Part shown: piece by piece, positions 8,149 to 16,315 of the stretch | How positions within the stretch are numbered: the stretch's first letter is position 1 | Layout: each line of letters starts with the position of its first letter | Assembly (NCBI GenBank): GCA_963695805.1 | Contig: CAVOHV010000005.1 | Span: 310,001 to 374,000 of the forward strand | From: DASUPK01 sp963695805 | GTDB lineage: Bacteria; Actinomycetota; Thermoleophilia; Solirubrobacterales; 70-9 | Direction: 5' to 3' | Length of the DNA stretch: 64,000 bases | Position numbers and translations under genes: made by a program | Notes under the pieces: generated by a model | Seen by the model: the letters and a program-made list of their open reading frames with translations, nothing else | The model's database searches: none | Told to the model about the DNA's origin: nothing

Positions 8149-8973
8149 ATGGAGCGGACCCACGAGCTCTCACGCGCCGAACGCGTACAGACCACCCTCG
8201 ACCGTCACTCCGGAAGCCTGGTGCGGGCCCAGGTGTCCACCGAGCGTGACGAGCAGGCCAAGCAGCGCGACGAGGTCGCCCACCAGCGGGACCGCGTGGC
8301 GGAGGAACGCGACCGAGTCGCAGAGGTGCACGACCGGGAGATGAGGCAGGTGGGCGAGGACCTCGGCGCCTCTGACCCGCGGGCGGTTCGAGCTCTGGCG
8401 GCGCTCGAGGAGATGCGCGACAAGGGAGCAGCCCAGCGCATGCAGGCCGCCGCGGATCGCGCGACGGCCGCCAGAGACCGTGAGGCCGCGGCGGCCGACC
8501 GCGAGCACCTGCTCGCAGAGTTGGAGCGTGCGCATCTGGACGATCTCACGGGCGCCTACCGGCGCGGCATGGGGGAGATTGCGCTCATCAACGAAATTGA
8601 ACGGGCCCGCCGCTCTCACGAGTCCCTGGTACTGGCCTACGTCGACGCTGACGGCCTCAAGGATGTGAACGACCGCGAAGGGCATGCGGTGGGTGATGCG
8701 TTGCTCCGCGATCTGGTCACTCGGCTGCGCTCGAAGCTGCGGCTCTACGACCCGGTCGTGAGATGGGGCGGGGACGAGTTCATTTGCACGATCTCCAACG
8801 TTGACGTGAAGGGCGCCCGCGAACGCTTCGAGGAGATCCGGGTGGCCCTCGATGAGAAGGGGGGAGCGCCGGCATCAGTCGGGCTCGCGGTTCTGAAAGA
8901 GGGAGACACGCTCGAATCACTGGTTGCCCGCGCGGACGCCGCCCTGCTGGAAGCCCGGAGCCGGAAGCTTTGA
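8149..8973 (+). CDS. GGDEF-domain protein (diguanylate cyclase-like)
   Basis: 274 residues from ATG 8149. Residues 1-125 are a charged, Arg/Asp/Glu/Ala-rich helical region that continues the heptad repeats seen upstream. Residues about 130-274 form a GGDEF domain with DDLTG at 131-135, YVDADGLKDVND with metal-binding Asp at 166, intact GGDEF at 207-211, and an inhibitory-site RxxD at 198-201 with the standard 5-residue spacing. It should make cyclic di-GMP and be product-inhibited. No transmembrane segment is seen. ATG 8149 is probably not the true N-terminus because coding repeats extend upstream. Confidence 0.85.
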   Translation: MERTHELSRAERVQTTLDRHSGSLVRAQVSTERDEQAKQRDEVAHQRDRVAEERDRVAEVHDREMRQVGEDLGASDPRAVRALAALEEMRDKGAAQRMQAAADRATAARDREAAAADREHLLAELERAHLDDLTGAYRRGMGEIALINEIERARRSHESLVLAYVDADGLKDVNDREGHAVGDALLRDLVTRLRSKLRLYDPVVRWGGDEFICTISNVDVKGARERFEEIRVALDEKGGAPASVGLAVLKEGDTLESLVARADAALLEARSRKL

Positions 8974-9006
8974 CGGCGGCCCGCAGCAGCGCATAAGGTC
9001 GTCGCC

Positions 9007-9136
9007 GTGGCGCGATATAGGGTCCAATTCCGTACCGATTCCGAGCTCCCCGATGAGGCGCGCGCTCACCGAGGCGCTGGAGGGCAAGACAGTCGCCTTC
9101 GAGCTACTCGGCGTAGAGCCACTCGAATCCGACTAG
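9007..9136 (+). pseudogene. Small gene broken by a frameshift
   Basis: GTG 9007 opens a frame reading MARYRVQFRTDSELPDE. A second frame then reads MRRALTEALEGKTVAFELLG and ends at TAG 9134-9136. Joined near 9053, the two give a sensible 40-45 residue protein. Separately, neither looks complete. It may be a real small gene with a sequencing indel or a decayed gene. I do not recognise a family. Confidence 0.4.
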
Positions 9137-9155
9137 CCGCTGCACGGGTGGCCGC

Positions 9156-10031
9156 CTACCCCAGCCGCCCTCGTATGGCCGGTTCCTCGAGGAACTCGGC
9201 GATCACCCGCGAGAGGCGGCCTCCCTGCCAGGCGAGCGGGGACTTCCCGGGTTCCTCGCTGACGAGTCGGGCGTCGGGAAGGCGCTCGGCCCAGGCCTCG
9301 GCGATCGCGTACGGATGGCCCGGGTCAGCCTCGTCGTAGCTCGCCACCACGAGGGCGGGCACGGCGAGCGTCTCGAGCTCCGACAGGCTCTCGAACGGCA
9401 GCGAACGGGGGACCTCACGAAGCGCCCTGGCCACGGCCTCGGGGTGGCGGTGACGCTCCATCCGCTCGCGGGTGATCCGCAGGGCGGTCTCGCGCCAGGC
9501 CGGATCGACGCCCAGGTCCGCCTCGTAGGCCCTCATGAATCCCTCGAGGCCAGCTCGCTCGAGGCCGTCGGCGAGCCGGTCCCAGGCAGCGAGCGACTCG
9601 TCGCTCGCCGGAATCCCGAGCGTCACCGGGCCTGCCAGGACGAGCGCCGCGACCTCATCGGCGTGGTCGAGCGCATACGCCACCGCCGTGCTGCAGCCCA
9701 TCGAGTGACCGCCGAGAACCGACCGCTCGCCGGGACACCGGTCCGACAGCACCGCGGCCAGGTCGTGCACCAGCTGCTCGTATCCGTACCCCTCACCCTC
9801 CGGTGCGGGAGAGGACTCGCCGTGTCCTCGCGCGTCGTATGTGATCAGCCGATAGCCGCGGCGCGCCAGGGTGAGGGAGCCGTGCAACACGTAGCGCCTG
9901 GTCGCCGTGAGCCCATGGAGGAGAACGATCGGGGGACCCTCCCCCACCTCCTCGCCGGCGAGGAGGACGCCATCCGAGGCGACCTCGAAGGGATGTGCCT
10001 CGAGCTGGTCCGGCTGCTCTGCGGCCATCAT
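9156..10031 (-). CDS. Alpha/beta-hydrolase without the usual catalytic histidine position
   Basis: 291 residues from ATG 10029-10031, whose ATGA overlaps the stop of the cyclophilin gene, so translation is probably coupled. The fold landmarks are VLLHGLTATRR (oxyanion strand), YDARGHGESS, and the nucleophile elbow GGHSMG. ALVVASYDEADPGHP supplies the acid region. Where a catalytic His normally stands near the C-terminus (GHSP-type), this protein reads EPGKSPLAWQGG. The activity is therefore uncertain: either another His acts or this is a non-hydrolytic member. Substrate unknown. Confidence 0.85.
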   Translation of the reverse strand: MMAAEQPDQLEAHPFEVASDGVLLAGEEVGEGPPIVLLHGLTATRRYVLHGSLTLARRGYRLITYDARGHGESSPAPEGEGYGYEQLVHDLAAVLSDRCPGERSVLGGHSMGCSTAVAYALDHADEVAALVLAGPVTLGIPASDESLAAWDRLADGLERAGLEGFMRAYEADLGVDPAWRETALRITRERMERHRHPEAVARALREVPRSLPFESLSELETLAVPALVVASYDEADPGHPYAIAEAWAERLPDARLVSEEPGKSPLAWQGGRLSRVIAEFLEEPAIRGRLG

Positions 10032-10672
10032 CCCCCCTGCACCGTGACCCGCCGGATCACCACCGGCGCCCTGGGCGTTCCGCTGGGCGTGCCGAACTGC
10101 TCGATCCGCTGCACGACGTCGAAACCGCTGCTCACCCTGCCGACGAGCGCATAATCGGGCGTCAGGCCCGCATCGGGGACCGTGACGACGAAGAACTGGC
10201 TCCCGGAGCGGCCCGGCGGCTCCGCCTGGGTCTTGGCCATCGCGACGATCCCCTGGGTATAGGAGAGATTCCGCGGCGGCGGCTCGTCGACGAAGTACCC
10301 GGGCCCGCCCCCGCCGGTACCGGTCGGGTCCCCGCCCTGGATCACGAATCCCGGCACGATCCGGTGGAACGGCGTGTCGTTGTACACCCCCTGGCGAGAC
10401 AGATACGCGAATGAAGACGCCGTCTTCGGAGCCCTTGCCACATCGAGTGCGATCGTGAAACTGCCGCAGCTCGTCATGACGGTCGCCGTGGCGGGGCCGC
10501 GCAGGGTGCTCGTCGGACGAGACAGATGAACGTCCTTCGGGGCGGGCTCCTGCACCTGGCTGCAGTCCGCGGGGAGCTGCGCCGCGGTCGAGGTCTCCCC
10601 TCCCCCGTCGCCGCACCCCGCCACGACAAGCGACGCGAGAATGGCCAGGACCGCTGTGCGGACCGTGTTCAA
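10028..10672 (-). CDS. Cyclophilin-type peptidyl-prolyl isomerase lipoprotein
   Basis: 214 residues. The signal peptide ends in a lipobox (VAGC, lipidated Cys20), followed by a GDGGG linker, so it is anchored outside the membrane. Cyclophilin landmarks are CGSFTIALD, NDTPFHRIVPGFVIQGGD, GTGGGGPGYFVDE, GSQFFVV and ALVGRV. It should catalyse prolyl cis/trans isomerisation of exported proteins. Its stop overlaps the start of the hydrolase gene. Confidence 0.92.
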   Translation of the reverse strand: MNTVRTAVLAILASLVVAGCGDGGGETSTAAQLPADCSQVQEPAPKDVHLSRPTSTLRGPATATVMTSCGSFTIALDVARAPKTASSFAYLSRQGVYNDTPFHRIVPGFVIQGGDPTGTGGGGPGYFVDEPPPRNLSYTQGIVAMAKTQAEPPGRSGSQFFVVTVPDAGLTPDYALVGRVSSGFDVVQRIEQFGTPSGTPRAPVVIRRVTVQGG

Positions 10673-10713
10673 GGCGCCGGAAGGGTACTCGCGCGGGCTG
10701 CGATGATCGCCTC

Positions 10714-11391
10714 ATGCCGGCGACCGGCGATCCCGCCCCGGACCCAAAGCCACCCCCAAGACGCGTCAGGCTCATCGGCAGGGCGATCAGCACCCTCGTG
10801 TCGCGGGCGCCCGTCACCTGGCCGCTGCTCCGGGGGTGGACCCACCGCTTCTGGCAGGACGCCGCCCCCACCTGGGACCAGCGCGTCCAGCGCTCTGGAC
10901 CCGACTACCTCGCTCCCCTGGCAGCCGCACTGCTCCATGTCCGGCCCGAGCCCGAGCGAGCCCTCGACATCGGCACCGGGCTCGGCGACGGCGCGCTGCT
11001 GATCGCCCGCGAGTTTCCGCACGCACGCGTCCGCGGCGTCGATCTCTCCGAGGAGATGGTCCGCCGCGCGCAGGCGCGGATCGGCCTCGATCCGGAGGGA
11101 CGGGTTGCCTTCAAGGTCGCCGACGCCTCCCGCCTGCCGTTCGAGGACGACTCATTCGATCTCGTTGCCCAGCTCAATGTCCCGCCGTTCTTCTCGGAGA
11201 TCGCCCGCGTGCTCCGTCCGGGCGGCTTCGTCGTGATCGCGGCGAGCTGGGGGGCCAGCACCCCCTTCTACACACCCGACTCGGTCCTTCGGCGCGGCTT
11301 CGGCAGGCGCGGCATCGAACCCGTCCATGCCGATGAGGCGGCGAAGGGCACGTACTTCGTCGCGCATCGGCCCGACGGGCCGCCCAATTAG
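10714..11391 (+). CDS. Class I SAM-dependent methyltransferase
   Basis: 225 residues. The SAM-binding motif ALDIGTGLGDGALL is near residue 90, followed by VRGVDLSEEMVRRA (acidic end of strand 2), ADASRLPFEDDSFDLV and ARVLRPGGFVVIAA. The N-terminal 35 residues are basic and proline-rich. It belongs to the UbiE/Methyltransf_11 group. The substrate is not evident. It stops at 11391, directly before the kinase-like frame, so it probably leads the murT-gatD transcript. Confidence 0.85.
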   Translation: MPATGDPAPDPKPPPRRVRLIGRAISTLVSRAPVTWPLLRGWTHRFWQDAAPTWDQRVQRSGPDYLAPLAAALLHVRPEPERALDIGTGLGDGALLIAREFPHARVRGVDLSEEMVRRAQARIGLDPEGRVAFKVADASRLPFEDDSFDLVAQLNVPPFFSEIARVLRPGGFVVIAASWGASTPFYTPDSVLRRGFGRRGIEPVHADEAAKGTYFVAHRPDGPPN

Positions 11392-12309
11392 ATTGACCGG
11401 ATCGACGCGGACCGCTCCCACCTTCTGCTGGTCAACCCGCACTCGGCCGGCGGGCGGACGCTGAAGTTCCTGCCGCAGGTCCAAGGCGAGCTCGACGCCC
11501 GCTCGATTCCCTATCGCGTGTTGCGCACCGAGGGCCTCGAACACGGTGTCGATGAGGCTCGCAAAGCCGCGGAGGCGGGAGAGATCCCGGTCGTGATGAG
11601 CGGGGACGGCCTGGTCGGCCAGGTTGGCGGCGGCCTCGCCGAGACCGACGCGGCGATGGGGATCATCCCCGGAGGGCGCGGCAATGATCTCGCCCGCGTC
11701 CTCGGCATCCCCGCTGACCCTGCGGGAGCCGTGGCGGTTCTCGCCGACGGCAACACCAAGCAGATCGACGTCGGGGTTGTGAATGGTCACCGCTTCCTCT
11801 GCGTCGCCTCGTGCGGCTTCGACTCCGACGCCAACCGGATCGCCAATGAGGCGCGGCTCGTGAAGGGCAACCTTGTCTACGCCTACGCGGCCATCCGGGC
11901 GCTGATCGCGTGGCGGCCGGCGAGGTTCACGGTCGTGCTCGACGAAACCAAGACGATCGAGTTCGAGGGCTACTCCGTGGCGGCCGGGAACAGCCGCGCC
12001 TTCGGCGGCGGCATGTTCGTCGCACCCCACGCCGAGCTGGACGACGGCATGCTCGAGGTGGTCACCGTCAGCGACGTCAGCAAGCTCCGCTACCTCAAGG
12101 GTCTCCCGAGGGCCTTCAAAGGAAACCACCTCGAGAACGAAGAGGTCACCGAGCGACGGGCCGCGACCGTCGAGATCAGCGCGGACCGCGAGTTCGCCGT
12201 CTACGCGGACGGGGAGCATCTCACCGACCTGCCGGCCACCCTCGGGGTCCTCCCCGGCGCCCTGCGCGTTGTAGCCCCGCCGGGGCCGCTCGTCGACCCG
12301 CCGAGCTGA
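11392..12309 (+). CDS. Diacylglycerol kinase/YegS-like lipid kinase
   Basis: The kinase fold is clear: LLLVNPHSAGGRT (NPxSGxG-type) near residue 13, MSGDGLVGQVGG (the GGDGT-type nucleotide loop) near residue 65, IIPGGRGNDLAR, and the C-terminal VYADGEHL. The likely reaction is ATP-dependent phosphorylation of a lipid such as diacylglycerol. The start is odd: the frame is open right after the upstream TAG (11389-11391), but the first ATG/GTG/TTG is GTG 11518, which would remove the conserved NPHSAGG strand. ATT at 11392 (an infC-like rare start) or another non-standard codon is therefore proposed. Confidence 0.75.
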   Translation: MDRIDADRSHLLLVNPHSAGGRTLKFLPQVQGELDARSIPYRVLRTEGLEHGVDEARKAAEAGEIPVVMSGDGLVGQVGGGLAETDAAMGIIPGGRGNDLARVLGIPADPAGAVAVLADGNTKQIDVGVVNGHRFLCVASCGFDSDANRIANEARLVKGNLVYAYAAIRALIAWRPARFTVVLDETKTIEFEGYSVAAGNSRAFGGGMFVAPHAELDDGMLEVVTVSDVSKLRYLKGLPRAFKGNHLENEEVTERRAATVEISADREFAVYADGEHLTDLPATLGVLPGALRVVAPPGPLVDPPS

Positions 12310-12332
12310 GGCGACGCCTAACCTCGGCCGCG

Positions 12333-13709
12333 ATGAGCGCGCTCTTCACCGCGAAGCGCGGCGTGGCCCGCACCGTGGGATCGTTGAGCCGTCGCAGCGG
12401 CCGCGGTGGTGGGACAACCCTGCCCGGCCGCCTCCTTGTCCGTATGGCACCGGACGCGATCGAGCGGCTCGCCGCCCGGCTCGACCGGGGCTCGATCGTG
12501 GTCAGCTCGACCAACGGCAAGACCACCACGGCCGCGATGATCTCCGGGATCCTCCGTGCCGACGGGCGGACGCCCGTCCACAACCGGGCCGGCTCGAACA
12601 TGCACTGGGGAGTCGCCACGGCCCTGCTCGAGCAATCCGGCGACGAGGGGCTCTTCGAGCTCGATGAGGCCTGGCTGCCACGGGTGGCGCCGCAGCTACG
12701 CCCACGCCTGCTCGTCCTCGGAAATCTCTTCCGGGACCAGCTCGACCGCTACGGCGAGCTGGAGCGCCTCGCGGACGAATGGGCCGAGCTGGCCGCCCGC
12801 CTGGATGGATCCTGCGAGTTCGCCCTCAACGCAGACGATCCCCTGATCGCAGACCTGGGCCGTGACAAGGAGCTGCGTCGCAGGCCGGGAGTCACCTATT
12901 TCGGAATCGAGGACGAGAGCCAGGCGCTGCCCGAGCTCCAGCACGCCCACGACGCAAAATACTGCCGCCGTTGCGGCGCCCCCTACGTCTACGATCGTGC
13001 CTTCGTCGGGCACCTGGGCCACTACACCTGCCCCAACTGCGACGCCGACCGGCCGGCGCCGGACGTCGCCGCCACCAGGATCGAGCTGCACGGGATCTCG
13101 GGCTCGAGCGTCCATGTCGAGACTCCGGAGGGCGAGCTGGACCTCGAGCTCCCCCTCCCCGGCCTCTACAACGTCTACAACGCGCTCGCGGCGATCACCG
13201 CGGCGCTGCGGTCAGGCGTGCCGCTGGACCGTGTGCGCGACGGACTCGAGTCGATGCGAGCGGTTTTCGGGCGCGTCGAGACGATCGAGGTCTTCGGCAA
13301 GCCGGTGTCGATCCTGCTGATCAAAAACCCGGTTGGCGCGAATGAGGTGCTCCGGACGCTGCAGCTCGAGTCGAACAGCGGCGCGATCGACCTCTGGCTC
13401 GCGCTCAACGATCGGATCGCCGACGGTCGCGACGTCTCCTGGATCTGGGACGCCGACTTCGAGCTGCTCGCCGACGGGGTCCGGCGGGTCGTCTGCACCG
13501 GGACTCGGGCGCCGGAGATGGCTCTGCGCCTCAAGTACGCGGGCTGGCCCCAGGACACGATCGAGGTGATCGAGTCGATCGACACATCGCTCGACCAGGC
13601 GGTCTCGGCAGCCCCGGACCATCTCTTCGCGCTCCCCACCTACACGGCGCTGCTGGAGCTGCGGACGCTGCTCACCCACCGCGGACTCGCGGGGGACTAT
13701 TGGGAATGA
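12333..13709 (+). CDS. murT: Lipid II isoglutaminyl synthase, MurT subunit
   Basis: 458 residues from ATG 12333. The Mur-ligase P-loop STNGKTT is at residues 59-65. A four-cysteine ribbon (C211, C214, C233, C236) is inserted in the middle domain as in MurT, and the C-terminal DUF1727 domain is present (LLIKNPVGANEVLRTL). With GatD it amidates the alpha-carboxyl of D-Glu in lipid II, using glutamine nitrogen and ATP, at the cytoplasmic face. Its TGA overlaps the ATG of the next gene. gatD follows after one intervening methyltransferase gene. Confidence 0.93.
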   Translation: MSALFTAKRGVARTVGSLSRRSGRGGGTTLPGRLLVRMAPDAIERLAARLDRGSIVVSSTNGKTTTAAMISGILRADGRTPVHNRAGSNMHWGVATALLEQSGDEGLFELDEAWLPRVAPQLRPRLLVLGNLFRDQLDRYGELERLADEWAELAARLDGSCEFALNADDPLIADLGRDKELRRRPGVTYFGIEDESQALPELQHAHDAKYCRRCGAPYVYDRAFVGHLGHYTCPNCDADRPAPDVAATRIELHGISGSSVHVETPEGELDLELPLPGLYNVYNALAAITAALRSGVPLDRVRDGLESMRAVFGRVETIEVFGKPVSILLIKNPVGANEVLRTLQLESNSGAIDLWLALNDRIADGRDVSWIWDADFELLADGVRRVVCTGTRAPEMALRLKYAGWPQDTIEVIESIDTSLDQAVSAAPDHLFALPTYTALLELRTLLTHRGLAGDYWE

Positions 13710-14476
13710 GCTCGCCTCGCGACACCGGTGCGCCCGCGCTCGAGGACACGGCGATCTGGCAGCTGGTCGAATTCGGGTCCTACACCGCCGACCTCCGGCT
13801 CTGGCATGAGCTGACCGAGGCGACGGCCGGCCCGGTGCTCGAGCTCGGGGGCGGCGCCGGCCGAGTGACTCTGGATCTCGCCGAAACGGGGGCCGAACTG
13901 ATCGCGGTGGAGCGGGATCCCGCTCTCGCCGCCCGCCTCGAGGACTCAGCCGCAGACCGCGGCCTCGCTGTCTCCGTTGCCGTCGCGGACCTCGGCGCCC
14001 CGGCCGACCTTCGCCTGCCCGCGGAGCCAGCGCTCGCGCTCGGCCCCCTCCACCTGATCCAGGAGCTCGACGGCGCCACCCGGCCCGGCCTCCTGGGCCG
14101 CCTGGCCGAGCTGATGGCGCCGGGGGCGACCATCGCGCTGACGGTCGTCGATGAGACCACCCTGCTCAGCTCAGGGGCGGCCTCGACGCAGATCCTTCCG
14201 GACATGCGAGAGCTCGACGGCTGGGTGTACTCGAGCGAGCCGCTCTGGGTCCAGGTGGGCGATGAGGCGCTCAAGGTTCGCCGCCTGCGCGAGCGGGTTT
14301 CCCCCGCCGGGCAAATGGAGCGCGCAGTGCACGACGACATCCTGCACCGAGTCAGCCCGGACCGTCTCGAACTGGAGGCAGAGGAGGCCGGGCTGCGCCG
14401 CGCCGGCAGGCGCCAGATCAGCTCCGGTCCCAACGAGGCCGACTCTGCGGTCGTCCTCCTCGAGGTGCCCGCGTGA
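13706..14476 (+). CDS. SAM-dependent methyltransferase between murT and gatD
   Basis: 256 residues from ATG 13706, overlapping the murT stop as ATGA; its own TGA overlaps the gatD GTG (GTGA). SAM motif PVLELGGGAGRVTLDLAETG is near residue 45, then LIAVERDPALAARL. The C-terminal half has a beta-rich stretch (WVYSSEPLWVQVGDEALKV) like other GGGAGRVT-type methyltransferases. The tight overlaps on both sides argue for co-translation with MurT/GatD and perhaps an envelope-related role, but no substrate can be read. Confidence 0.85.
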   Translation: MSSPRDTGAPALEDTAIWQLVEFGSYTADLRLWHELTEATAGPVLELGGGAGRVTLDLAETGAELIAVERDPALAARLEDSAADRGLAVSVAVADLGAPADLRLPAEPALALGPLHLIQELDGATRPGLLGRLAELMAPGATIALTVVDETTLLSSGAASTQILPDMRELDGWVYSSEPLWVQVGDEALKVRRLRERVSPAGQMERAVHDDILHRVSPDRLELEAEEAGLRRAGRRQISSGPNEADSAVVLLEVPA

Positions 14477-15219
14477 GCGACCCGGTACTTCGCCTCCTCG
14501 CTCTCTATCCCGAGCAGATGAACATCTACGCGGACCGCGGCAACATCCTCTTCCTCCAGCGCCGCACCGAGTGGCGCGGCATTGACTTCGAGTACGCGGC
14601 CGCCGGCCCGGGCGACGGCTTGGACCCCGCCGCCCACGACCTGATCTATATCGGCGGCGGCCAGGACCGCGACCAGGTCCTGGTGGCCGAGGACATGCTC
14701 CGCACGAAGGGCGACGCGATCACCTCGGCTGTGGAAGACGGTGCCGCTCTGCTCGCGGTCTGCGGGGGCTACCAGCTGCTCGGCCACCGCTATCAGCTCG
14801 GCGATCAGTCGATCACCGGTCTTGGAATCGCCGACCTCGAGACGGTTCGCGAGCCCGGCCCGCGTCTGATCGGCAACGTCTCGATCGAGGTAGACCTCGG
14901 CCGGGGCCCGAGGGTGCTGGCGGGGTTCGAGAACCATGGGGGGCGCACTTATCTGGGCCCGTCCGCCGAGCCGCTCGGCCACGTCCTGCACGGTCACGGC
15001 AACAACGGGCGCGACGGCTACGAGGGCGTCCAGCGAGGCAACATGATCGGCACCTACCTCCACGGCCCACTCCTGCCGAAGAACGCCTGGCTCGCCGATC
15101 TTCTGATCGCGCTGGCCATCGGCCGCCGGACCGGTTCCGAGCCGGTGCTGGAGCCGCTCGGCGACGAGTTGGAGACCTCAGCGCACGAATCCGCGTTGCT
15201 CGCCGCCTCGAGCGGCTAG
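14473..15219 (+). CDS. gatD: Lipid II isoglutaminyl synthase, GatD glutaminase subunit
   Basis: 248 residues, GTG start overlapping the preceding stop. A class I CobB/CobQ-like glutamine amidotransferase: LALYPEQMNIYADRGN at the N-terminus, nucleophile C97 in LLAVCGGYQLLG, and catalytic H197 in GTYLHGPLLPKN. It releases ammonia from glutamine for MurT to amidate D-Glu of lipid II. Spacing of Cys and His is close to that of Staphylococcus GatD (C94, H189). Confidence 0.93.
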   Translation: MSDPVLRLLALYPEQMNIYADRGNILFLQRRTEWRGIDFEYAAAGPGDGLDPAAHDLIYIGGGQDRDQVLVAEDMLRTKGDAITSAVEDGAALLAVCGGYQLLGHRYQLGDQSITGLGIADLETVREPGPRLIGNVSIEVDLGRGPRVLAGFENHGGRTYLGPSAEPLGHVLHGHGNNGRDGYEGVQRGNMIGTYLHGPLLPKNAWLADLLIALAIGRRTGSEPVLEPLGDELETSAHESALLAASSG

Positions 15220-15228
15220 GATCCGGGC

Positions 15229-15810
15229 ATGGTCATCGTGATCGTCATCGTCGTCCTGCTGCTCCTGGCGGGGCTGATCTACGTTCTTGTCCGCAACAGC
15301 CTGATCAATCTCAATCAGCGCGTCGGAGAGTCCTGGAGCGGCATCGACGTGCAGCTCAAGCGCCGGCACGACCTGGTACCCAACCTGGTTGAAAGCGTCA
15401 AGGGCTACGCCACCCATGAGCAGGAGACCTTCGAGAAGGTGACCCAGGCGCGCGCCGCCGCCATGCAGGCGAGCGGCCCCGCCGAAGCAGGCCAGGCGGA
15501 GGGCCAGCTGACCGCCGCTCTCGGCGGCCTCCGGGTGGTCGCCGAGCAGTATCCGCAGCTGCGCGCCACCGAGAACTTCCAGCAGCTGCAGCGCCAGCTC
15601 TCTGAGCTCGAGGATGAGATCCAGGCGTCGCGCCGGATCTACAACTCGAACGTGCAGCAGTTCAACACCCGCATCCAGCAATTCCCGGCCTCGATTCCGG
15701 CCAAGCAGATGGGCTACGCGGAGAAGGAGTACTTCGCGATCACGGAGGCCGGCGAACGCGAGGTCCCCGAGGTTTCCTTCTCACAGGGCCAAACCGCCGA
15801 GCAGCGTTAG
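15229..15810 (+). CDS. LemA family protein
   Basis: 193 residues. An N-terminal membrane helix (residues 1-21, almost all Val/Ile/Leu) is followed by the LemA helical bundle: NLNQRVGESWSGIDVQLKRR, HDLVPNLVESVKGYA, and YNSNVQQFNTRIQQFP near the end. LemA proteins are anchored with the bundle outside. Their molecular role is not settled. It starts 9 bp after gatD and so probably ends the murT-gatD transcript. It is convergent with dut. Confidence 0.9.
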   Translation: MVIVIVIVVLLLLAGLIYVLVRNSLINLNQRVGESWSGIDVQLKRRHDLVPNLVESVKGYATHEQETFEKVTQARAAAMQASGPAEAGQAEGQLTAALGGLRVVAEQYPQLRATENFQQLQRQLSELEDEIQASRRIYNSNVQQFNTRIQQFPASIPAKQMGYAEKEYFAITEAGEREVPEVSFSQGQTAEQR

Positions 15811-15816
15811 CGACCC

Positions 15817-16287
15817 TTAGAAGCCACTCGACCCGAAGCCCCCCTCGCCACGGGTCGAATCGTCGAGCGCTTCGGCGTTGAGCGGTGTGGCGTGGACGAC
15901 CGGGACGAGCAGCAGCTGCGCGATTCGGTCGCCCGGAGTGATCTGGAACTCCACGCTGGGGTCCGTATTCAGAAGAAGCACCCGCACCTCGCCCCTGTAG
16001 CCCGGATCGATCAAACCGGGCGAATTGACCAGGGTCACGCCGTGCTTGATCGCCATGCCCGAGCGCGGGAGTACCAGCCCCCCGACGCCCTCCGGAATCT
16101 GGACGGCCAGACCGGTACCGACACTCACTCGGGCGCCAGGCGCCAGCCGGGCGGACTCGGCCGCGTGCAGGTCGAGGCCGGCGTCGTTGTCGTGCGCCCG
16201 CGTGGGCAGTGTCGCCTTGTCGCTGAGCTTCACGAACCGGAGCTCGCTCCTGCGCTCGACCGCGGCCTCCTCACCCGCGACGGCCAC
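15817..16287 (-). CDS. dut: dUTP diphosphatase
   Basis: Trimeric dUTPase with all five motifs: AHDNDAGLDLHA, PRSGMAIKHG, GLIDPGYRGEVRVLLLN, RIAQLLLVPV and TRGEGGFGSSG (C-terminal lid). It hydrolyses dUTP to dUMP and diphosphate, keeping uracil out of DNA. The long open frame reaches back through hflX, so the start must lie near 16287. GTG 16285-16287 is chosen (about 156 residues); GTG before KLSDKATLPTR is an alternative. Confidence 0.9.
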   Translation of the reverse strand: MAVAGEEAAVERRSELRFVKLSDKATLPTRAHDNDAGLDLHAAESARLAPGARVSVGTGLAVQIPEGVGGLVLPRSGMAIKHGVTLVNSPGLIDPGYRGEVRVLLLNTDPSVEFQITPGDRIAQLLLVPVVHATPLNAEALDDSTRGEGGFGSSGF

Positions 16288-16315
16288 CGCGACCGCCAGG
16301 CCGCCGCCCTCCGGC

